A stretch of DNA of 16,959 bases from Synechococcales cyanobacterium PMM_0085 (GTDB lineage Bacteria > Cyanobacteriota > Cyanobacteriia > Elainellales > Elainellaceae), in the NCBI GenBank assembly GCA_949127705.1, contig CASBQJ010000296.1:1-16959 (forward strand). The letters are read 5' to 3'. The position numbers and the translations under genes are program-made. Shown in pieces: positions 12,585 to 16,959 of the stretch (its first letter is position 1; every line of letters begins with the position of its first letter). A model generated the notes under the pieces. That model did no database searches and had not been told where the DNA came from. It was given only the letters and a program-made list of their open reading frames with translations.

Positions 12585-14747
12585 ATGTGTATTCTCTGCC
12601 AACAGCTTGGTTTGGGCACCGCCCTGTCTCGCTCGTCCGCTAAAATGTTCGACGCAACCGATGTAACAATCGATCCGACTACTGAGGCCAAAGCGATCGC
12701 CCCACCTCAGCCGGGTACATCTGGCGTCGGTGATTCTTTCTATCCCGACTTTGGCAATGGGGGGTATGACGTTCAAAAATATACCCTTGATTTGAACGTC
12801 CTTGATATTAGTACCAGCGCCCTAGATGCGACGACCACGATCGCAGCCAACGCCACGCAAAATTTAAGCAGCTTCAATTTAGATTTTATTGGGTTTGAAA
12901 TTGAAGGCATTACGGTGGATGGCAAGCCAGCTACCTTTAGCCGTGACGGACAAGAACTGACGATCACGCCCATGGAGGCGATCGCCAACGGTGAGGCGTT
13001 TACCGTGGTTGTAGACTACAACGGTTCGCCTCAACCGATCAACTCAGTTGCCTTTACCTTCGAAGTGCCAACCGGATGGGTGATATTTGATGGCGGCAAT
13101 TTTGTCTTGAGTGAACCAGATGGCGCGGCCAACTTTTACCCGGTCAACGACCACCCGCTCGACCGAGCCGCCTATACATTTCGGATCACTGTTCCTGAAC
13201 CCTATGAGGTGGCCGCCAATGGGGTGCTGGAGCAAACCATCGACAACGGCGCTACGACAACCTATCTATTTGAAGCGCGTGACGAGATGGTGAGCTATCT
13301 GAGCACCATCAATATCTACGATGGCTTTAATGTCGAAACAGACGGGGTAGTCAACGGGGTGCCAATCCGCAACTATTTTGCGGAAGGAGTGCCAGAAGAG
13401 CTACTGGAGCCGTTTGATTTGCAGCCAGAAATGATGGCTTTTTTTAGCGACACCTTTGGCCCCTACCCGTTTGAGACCTATGGCGTCGTGGTGGTCAACA
13501 CAGAAACAGGTGCTGCCCTAGAAACCCAAACCCTATCCATCTTTGGACTTGACTCGCTGGGTGGAGGTCAGTTTACAGAAGAGACGGTCGCCCATGAGCT
13601 AGCTCACCAGTGGTTTGGCAATAGCGTTGCCTTAGCAGACTGGAGCGATATTTGGCTGAATGAAAGCTTTGCCACCTATTCTCAAGGGTTGTGGGTCGAA
13701 CATAGTCAAGGTCGCGGCGCGTTAGATACCTGGGTCAAAGATCAGTACAACTACATCTCCGAGCGTTTTGCCATCGTCACCCCGCCAGGAGAACCCACAC
13801 CATCAACCCTGTTTAATCCGGGCGTTTATGAATGGGGAGCCTTGGGTCTCCATGCCGTGCGATTAGACATTGGCGATCGCGCCTTCTTTGATACCTTGAA
13901 GACGTATTTTGCGCGCTTTGAGGGCAAAAATGTCTTGCCTGAAGATTTCATTGGGGTGGCCGAAGAAGTCAGTAATAAGAATTTAGACGGGCTGTTCGAT
14001 CGCTGGTTCTACAGCCCAGAACTTGCCTCCTTTCCTGGATTGGGGCTGTTTGCCGGAACGCTGGGTAATGACAAGCTTTATGGCACCGGCGCAGCCGAAA
14101 CCCTCACAGGGTTAGATGGCAATGACAAGCTCTATAGCAATGGTGGTGCCGATTCTCTGTTTGGCAATGCCGGGAATGACTCGCTCTATGGCGGGGCTCA
14201 AGGCGATCGCATTTTGGGCGGGGCCGGCAACGACACCCTCTATGGGAATGGGGGAGCCGATATCCTCAACGGTGGGGCTGGTGATGACCTGATCTATGGC
14301 GGCGCTCAAGCCGATACCATTGTGGGCGGCACAGGCAATGACACCCTCCACGGCAATGGTGGCACCGATAGCCTCAACGGTGGGGCTGGTGATGACCTGA
14401 TCTATGGCGGCGCTCAAGCCGATACCATTGTGGGCGGCACAGGCAACGACACGATCTATGGCAATGGCGGCACAGACCTAATCAATAGCGGCACAGGGTT
14501 AGACACAGTTTGGATCCGCAATAATGCCACAACGATTGTGTTGAACTCTGGAACCGGGCATACCACCATCAAAGGCTTTAAGCTCGGTGCCACCAAGCTA
14601 CAGGTAGGCAGCACTCAGGGTCTAACGTTTACCAATAGTGCCGATGGGGTTGAGATTTCTCAAACAGGTGATCTACTCGCCGTTGTTCCTTGGCAATCTG
14701 CCAGCACCTTTAGCAACAACATTAGCAAGATTTTTGCTTTGGCGTAG
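12585..14747 (+). CDS. M1-family metallopeptidase fused to RTX calcium-binding repeats
   Basis: This 720-residue protein joins an aminopeptidase-type catalytic unit to a secretion and calcium-binding tail. Residues about 60-245 form the M1 N-terminal beta domain. The catalytic part has TGAALET (308-314) at the position of the GxMEN substrate motif, zinc-binding HELAH (337-341), the third ligand Glu360 in WLNES and the probable catalytic Tyr415 in VYEWGAL. The spacing HEXXH-18-E is exactly that of M1. Residues about 490-635 are glycine-aspartate nonapeptides (GGxGNDxLY type), the RTX beta roll, followed by a C-terminal cap that probably carries the type I secretion signal. There is no N-terminal signal peptide, as expected for that route, and no type I secretion genes are in the window. 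ATG 12645 (MFDATD) is an alternative start. The substrate is unknown. Confidence 0.9.
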   Translation: MCILCQQLGLGTALSRSSAKMFDATDVTIDPTTEAKAIAPPQPGTSGVGDSFYPDFGNGGYDVQKYTLDLNVLDISTSALDATTTIAANATQNLSSFNLDFIGFEIEGITVDGKPATFSRDGQELTITPMEAIANGEAFTVVVDYNGSPQPINSVAFTFEVPTGWVIFDGGNFVLSEPDGAANFYPVNDHPLDRAAYTFRITVPEPYEVAANGVLEQTIDNGATTTYLFEARDEMVSYLSTINIYDGFNVETDGVVNGVPIRNYFAEGVPEELLEPFDLQPEMMAFFSDTFGPYPFETYGVVVVNTETGAALETQTLSIFGLDSLGGGQFTEETVAHELAHQWFGNSVALADWSDIWLNESFATYSQGLWVEHSQGRGALDTWVKDQYNYISERFAIVTPPGEPTPSTLFNPGVYEWGALGLHAVRLDIGDRAFFDTLKTYFARFEGKNVLPEDFIGVAEEVSNKNLDGLFDRWFYSPELASFPGLGLFAGTLGNDKLYGTGAAETLTGLDGNDKLYSNGGADSLFGNAGNDSLYGGAQGDRILGGAGNDTLYGNGGADILNGGAGDDLIYGGAQADTIVGGTGNDTLHGNGGTDSLNGGAGDDLIYGGAQADTIVGGTGNDTIYGNGGTDLINSGTGLDTVWIRNNATTIVLNSGTGHTTIKGFKLGATKLQVGSTQGLTFTNSADGVEISQTGDLLAVVPWQSASTFSNNISKIFALA
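14264..14446 (+). repeat. 108-bp tandem duplication in the RTX region
   Basis: A stretch of about 75 bp (14264-14338) recurs without change at 14372-14446, an offset of 108 bp or 36 codons, which equals four RTX nonapeptides. Exact identity at synonymous positions points to recent duplication or gene conversion inside the beta-roll coding region. Confidence 0.85.
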
Positions 14748-14781
14748 CCGGCGTACCTGAATGCAGGGATAATTTCAGCTC

Positions 14782-14824
14782 GCTAGGGGGACTGCAAGGG
14801 TTAACCCTCACTCATCCCCCTAGC
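14782..14824. terminator. Bidirectional hairpin between convergent genes
   Basis: GCTAGGGGGA (14782-14791) pairs with TCCCCCTAGC (14815-14824). A second palindrome, AGGGTTAACCCT (14797-14808), lies in the loop. It is between the end of the RTX peptidase (plus) and the end of the DUF6788 gene (minus) and overlaps the last codons of the latter. No long T-run follows. Confidence 0.6.
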
Positions 14825-15192
14825 TGATCATCCCGCACCACAGCGGGCAACACCTTCCCCACATATTCACTCACCACCTTTTGCCCATTCCAGCGATACA
14901 GATACCAATAAGGCCCATGCGGGCGCTCACCAACAATGGCACAGCGGCAGTTGGGCTTGCCGCAGCGCACTAGTTCTAGTTGATAGGTCACCCGCTCCAG
15001 CCGCCGCTGTGCCACCACCTCGCGCCCGGTTCGTGGGGTGATGGCCGCCAGCGCGGCGGTGGCGGCGTGGCTAGCAATCAGTTCACCTAGCCAGTGGTGC
15101 AGCGATCGCTGATCTGGCAAAGACAGTTTGCCAATTCGCAGCTGGAGCTTAGATACGGCCGGAGAGTCCGGGTCTGCTGAGTTGGAGTCCAT
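14812..15192 (-). CDS. DUF6788-family protein
   Basis: A 126-residue protein whose C-terminal third has the pattern RCGKPNCRCAIVGERPHGPYWYLYRWNGQ (76-104, written here only as its motif order): Cys77, Cys82 and Cys84, then His92-Gly-Pro-Tyr, then a Lys-rich YVGK. This Cys-rich HGPYWYLY motif defines the DUF6788 family, small proteins of unknown function. The cysteines and histidine could bind a metal. The N-terminal half is helical and Ala/Leu-rich. I chose ATG 15192 because a purine-rich AAGAAG lies just upstream and the longer frame back to 15369 would cross the neighbouring gene's terminator hairpin. The leader holds a strong inverted repeat (15200-15250). The gene lies 107 bp downstream of the next minus-strand gene. 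Function is not known. Confidence 0.75.
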   Translation of the reverse strand: MDSNSADPDSPAVSKLQLRIGKLSLPDQRSLHHWLGELIASHAATAALAAITPRTGREVVAQRRLERVTYQLELVRCGKPNCRCAIVGERPHGPYWYLYRWNGQKVVSEYVGKVLPAVVRDDQLGG

Positions 15193-15199
15193 TACACGC

Positions 15200-15250
15200 T
15201 TCTTATGTAAATATTTTATGATTGAAATCCTCTTATAGTTTACATAAGAA
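15200..15250 (-). promoter_or_regulatory. Inverted repeat covering the DUF6788 ribosome binding site
   Basis: TTCTTATGTAAA (15200-15211) and TTTACATAAGAA (15239-15250) are perfect 12-bp inverted copies 27 bp apart. Read as minus-strand RNA, the downstream arm contains the AAGAA of the likely Shine-Dalgarno 8 nt before the ATG, so folding would hide it. The loop contains AAGAGG. It could equally be a dimeric operator on DNA. Confidence 0.5.
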
Positions 15251-15254
15251 AGTG

Positions 15255-15301
15255 AAACAGCGATCATGGGGCTGGAATGGGCAGCTCCATGATCGCTGTT
15301 T
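15255..15301 (-). terminator. Strong hairpin terminator of the 127-residue protein gene
   Basis: Perfect 15-bp arms (15255-15269 and 15287-15301) with further pairing toward the loop, overlapping the TAA stop of the upstream minus-strand gene. On the minus strand the hairpin is followed by TTTCACTTTCTT, a T-rich but interrupted tail. It separates this gene from the DUF6788 gene. Confidence 0.7.
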
Positions 15302-15683
15302 ACGCAGACACCAGCTGTAACTCCTGACTGATTAAGGCTTGGGCTGTCTCGGGGGCGATCGCCTGCCACTGAGGATTAGTGGGATGCCCGTCCTGCCAGT
15401 CAAACGTCACCTGGCTAAAATCAGCGCTGGTTGACGCTTCAAACCCTGGCGTATAGTGCTCAATCCAGACCAATTTGGCCGGATCGAGGTGAAACTCTTG
15501 GACAACTTGGTCTACTAGCTGTTCAACCAGATAGGGAATAAACCAGCCAATCTCAAACCCCATATCATTGATTAGAACCGCCTGCACGTCTGGATGAGGC
15601 TGAAAGATGAGGAGATGGCATTGCAGTTGCCAGATTCCTAACTCTTGACCGGGGATTTGACACTGGTAAATTTGATCAATCAT
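15300..15683 (-). CDS. Unrecognised 127-residue protein, probably cyanobacteria-specific
   Basis: A soluble 127-residue protein rich in aromatic residues and Gln: QCQIPGQELGIWQLQCHLL near the start, then DMGFEIGWFIPYLVEQLVDQVV, then FHLDPAKLVWIEHYTPG and an acidic C-terminal part ending QLVSA. There is no signal peptide, membrane segment or metal motif. The composition is normal and the reading frame is longer than chance suggests, so I take it as a real gene. I do not recognise a named domain. The start is ATG 15683 (MIDQIYQCQIPG); an in-frame upstream start at 15737 would add 18 residues. A strong terminator hairpin follows directly. It precedes the DUF6788 gene on the same strand, and a functional pairing with it is possible but unproven. 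Confidence 0.65.
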   Translation of the reverse strand: MIDQIYQCQIPGQELGIWQLQCHLLIFQPHPDVQAVLINDMGFEIGWFIPYLVEQLVDQVVQEFHLDPAKLVWIEHYTPGFEASTSADFSQVTFDWQDGHPTNPQWQAIAPETAQALISQELQLVSA

Positions 15684-15770
15684 CTTCGTACTCTGTGAGG
15701 GGCAACGATCAATTGCAGTCAACACGTTATGGCACAAATTAAATGTTTGCGGGCATCTAGTGCTAGAGGT

Positions 15771-15962
15771 TTAAGCGATCGCCAGCGATCGCGGCAACGA
15801 ACACGCGTCCCATTGCAGCCCTAAAGCCGGTGGCATTAAATTGAGGCTAGGTTGCTCAAGCAGTGGCATTTCTTGCCAACAGGTCCGACAAAACCAATAC
15901 ATCTGATGATGGCGCACGTGGCGGAGCATAGAGCTAGAGCAACAGGGGCAAGTATTCATCAT
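15771..15962 (-). CDS. Small Cys-rich putative zinc-ribbon protein
   Basis: A 63-residue protein with CPCC (5-8), then HVRHHQMYWFC and CRTC (25-28), a spacing of paired cysteines that suits one zinc site (treble-clef or ribbon type). The motif YWFCRTCWQEMP resembles short proteins I associate with cyanobacterial genomes, without a known function. I chose ATG 15962 because AAAGG precedes it by 5 nt; frames starting at 15989 would be longer without such a site. The 3' end runs through two HIP1 sites, so the last 15 residues may be poorly conserved. Its upstream region carries the TTCTYCA direct repeat shared with the response regulator gene next door, suggesting common control. Confidence 0.65.
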   Translation of the reverse strand: MMNTCPCCSSSMLRHVRHHQMYWFCRTCWQEMPLLEQPSLNLMPPALGLQWDACSLPRSLAIA

Positions 15963-16084
15963 CAATGCCTTTGTAGGTAAATTAATCAACCGAGATCAAT
16001 AAAATATGCTTTAAACAGAGATTTAACCGAAACGAGACCTCATCAATCCTTCAATCTGCTCTAGCTTGAACATATTGAAAGATC

Positions 16085-16104
16085 ATGGAGAAAGTTTGGA
16101 GAAC
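16085..16104 (-). promoter_or_regulatory. TTCTCCA direct repeat upstream of the zinc-ribbon gene
   Basis: On the minus strand TTCTCCA occurs twice at an 11-bp interval within GTTCTCCAAACTTTCTCCAT. It is about 120 bp upstream of the start at 15962. It matches the element at 16674-16694 with few changes and in the same orientation relative to its gene. Confidence 0.5.
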
Positions 16105-16172
16105 CAGAGGAGTTTGATTACGTTTTCTCACAAAGCAGGTTGAACTAGTTGCCTCAACTCAGCCACAAGACC

Positions 16173-16616
16173 CTACCAGTCCATCGTCTGGGCAATTTGC
16201 TGAACTAGATCAACCGAATGAAAGGGCTTAGCAATGGTTAGCACTACTCCCAATTGAGCAAATTGATCCAAATTGGGTAGATAGGTGTTAGCGGTGAGTA
16301 ACACCACCGGGATTTGCTGCGTTGCCGGGTCAGCCCGGAGATGTTGCAGGAAGGCAAATCCATCCATTTCTGGCATCATCACATCTAGGACGATCACATC
16401 GGGTGGTTCAGCATTGGCTAAATTGAGCGCTTCTCGCCCTGACATTGCCGTCAATACATCCCAACCTCCCAGTAGCTGTAGGCAAAGTGCTACAACTTCT
16501 CGAATAGTAGGTTCATCATCTACGACTAAAACGCGCCGGACGGTTCTTTCAACTCCCTTCACCTTATTGTTTGGCACAATCCACTCAGAGCGTTCTTTGC
16601 TGATCGTGTCCCTCAT
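16173..16616 (-). CDS. Single-domain response regulator (CheY/PatA-type receiver)
   Basis: A 147-residue protein that is one receiver domain plus a basic 25-residue N-terminal extension. The acidic pair is Asp33-Asp34 (VLVVDDEP), the phospho-acceptor Asp78 (VIVLDVMMPEMDG), Thr108 in LLTAN and Lys130 in AKPF, all conserved. There is no output domain, so it must act by protein contact or phosphotransfer. The start at ATG 16616 follows GTGAG by 7 nt; a GTG at 16628 would add four residues. No kinase is adjacent; the nearest is the receiver-kinase at 9664-10953. A tandem TTCTYCA element lies 58 bp upstream, possibly its own promoter control. Confidence 0.9.
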   Translation of the reverse strand: MRDTISKERSEWIVPNNKVKGVERTVRRVLVVDDEPTIREVVALCLQLLGGWDVLTAMSGREALNLANAEPPDVIVLDVMMPEMDGFAFLQHLRADPATQQIPVVLLTANTYLPNLDQFAQLGVVLTIAKPFHSVDLVQQIAQTMDW

Positions 16617-16673
16617 TTTGAATCTCACGATGAAGGACTAAAACTAGTTACGGTTTCAGAGTAGAAACCAAAG

Positions 16674-16694
16674 ATGGAGAAAGTTTGAAGAAAC
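16674..16694 (-). promoter_or_regulatory. TTCTYCA direct repeat upstream of the response regulator
   Basis: On the minus strand TTCTTCA and TTCTCCA follow at an 11-bp interval, 58 bp upstream of the start at 16616. It is nearly identical to the element at 16085-16104 and similar to 12448-12480. Confidence 0.5.
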
Positions 16695-16863
16695 TAAGTT
16701 TATTCAAAAAGAAAACATTAATTTTTACCTAAGCAGTTTTTATATCAACGTTGCTGGTGACGCCGTTTTCGTAGCTAGACTTCGCATCTAGACTTCGCCT
16801 AACCGCGAAGCAGAGTCTAAGAGGATGTTTGAAAAGTTCAATTGCTGGTATCAAAACGACCTC

Positions 16864-16940
16864 GATCCCCCTAAATCCCCCTTAAAAAGGGGGACTTTGA
16901 GTCAGGTTCCCCCCTTTTTAAGGGGGGTTAAGGGGGGATC
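16864..16940. repeat. GATCCCCC...GGGGGGATC dispersed inverted repeat
   Basis: The outer arms GATCCCCCTAAATCCCCC and GGGGGGTTAAGGGGGGATC are inverted, and inside each arm CCCCCTT(A)AAAAGGGGG is palindromic again. About 77 bp in all, of a type frequent between cyanobacterial genes. No transposase is present. Confidence 0.8.
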
Positions 16941-16959
16941 TCTCGGTGACTAAAGATAC

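Larger units (their letters stand above)
16617..16959. other. Gene-free, repeat-rich right end
   Basis: This 340-bp stretch holds the response regulator promoter region, two 11-bp copies of CTAGACTTCGC (16775-16785 and 16788-16798) with a partial inverted copy (GCGAAGCAGAGTCTA, 16805-16819), and the large inverted repeat at 16864-16940. I see no coding frame of note. Confidence 0.6.

Noticed and set aside
14112..14417. Open minus-strand frame opposite the RTX repeats
   Set aside because: It is the periodic antisense shadow of the repeat units and has repeat-driven composition.

Overview
The window looks like chromosomal DNA of a filamentous or Leptolyngbya-like cyanobacterium. The HIP1 octamer GCGATCGC and its GGCGATCGCC context recur throughout, inside and between genes. 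Several proteins also have a cyanobacterial look, and the intergenic repeats (GTAGGGGCG palindromes, GTAGGGACATGGCA palindromes, GATCCCCC...GGGGGGATC) are of the dispersed type common in that phylum. This assignment is inferred from sequence style, not from a search.

Layout. (1) 1-1647: a small gene with a basic AT-hook-like tail, then about 970 bp without an intact gene. That stretch holds a long perfect hairpin, the frameshifted remnant of a TMEM175-family channel gene and a 28-bp palindrome. (2) 1648-5193, plus strand: a ferrous iron uptake cluster with a tandem-domain FeoA, FeoB and a FeoC-like Cys-rich winged helix. A short inverted repeat lies just before feoA and three 14-bp repeats lie between feoA and feoB. 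(3) 5272-9251, minus strand: a four-gene operon for an ECF-type vitamin or nucleobase transporter, in the order S component, fused double ATPase, T component, then a PRPP-type phosphoribosyltransferase coupled to the T gene by an ATGA overlap. (4) 9664-12098, plus strand: a receiver-histidine kinase protein followed by a solitary YhcG/DUF1016 PD-(D/E)XK nuclease. (5) 12585-14747, plus strand: an M1-family metallopeptidase fused to RTX calcium-binding repeats, probably exported by a type I system not encoded here. (6) 14812-16616, minus strand: a DUF6788 protein, an unrecognised 127-residue protein, a small Cys-rich putative zinc ribbon protein and a single-domain response regulator. The right end is repeat-rich and gene-free.

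The feo genes form one functional unit: FeoB is the GTP-driven Fe(II) permease, FeoA its cytoplasmic partner, and FeoC a likely iron- or redox-sensing accessory. The ECF operon probably imports a small molecule that the phosphoribosyltransferase then traps as a nucleotide. That makes it the best candidate here for a poorly described functional module. A second candidate signal is a tandem 11-bp direct repeat of TTCTYCA found upstream of three genes (the RTX peptidase, the Cys-rich protein and the response regulator), which resembles a response-regulator operator. No tRNA, rRNA, CRISPR array or intact insertion sequence was seen.
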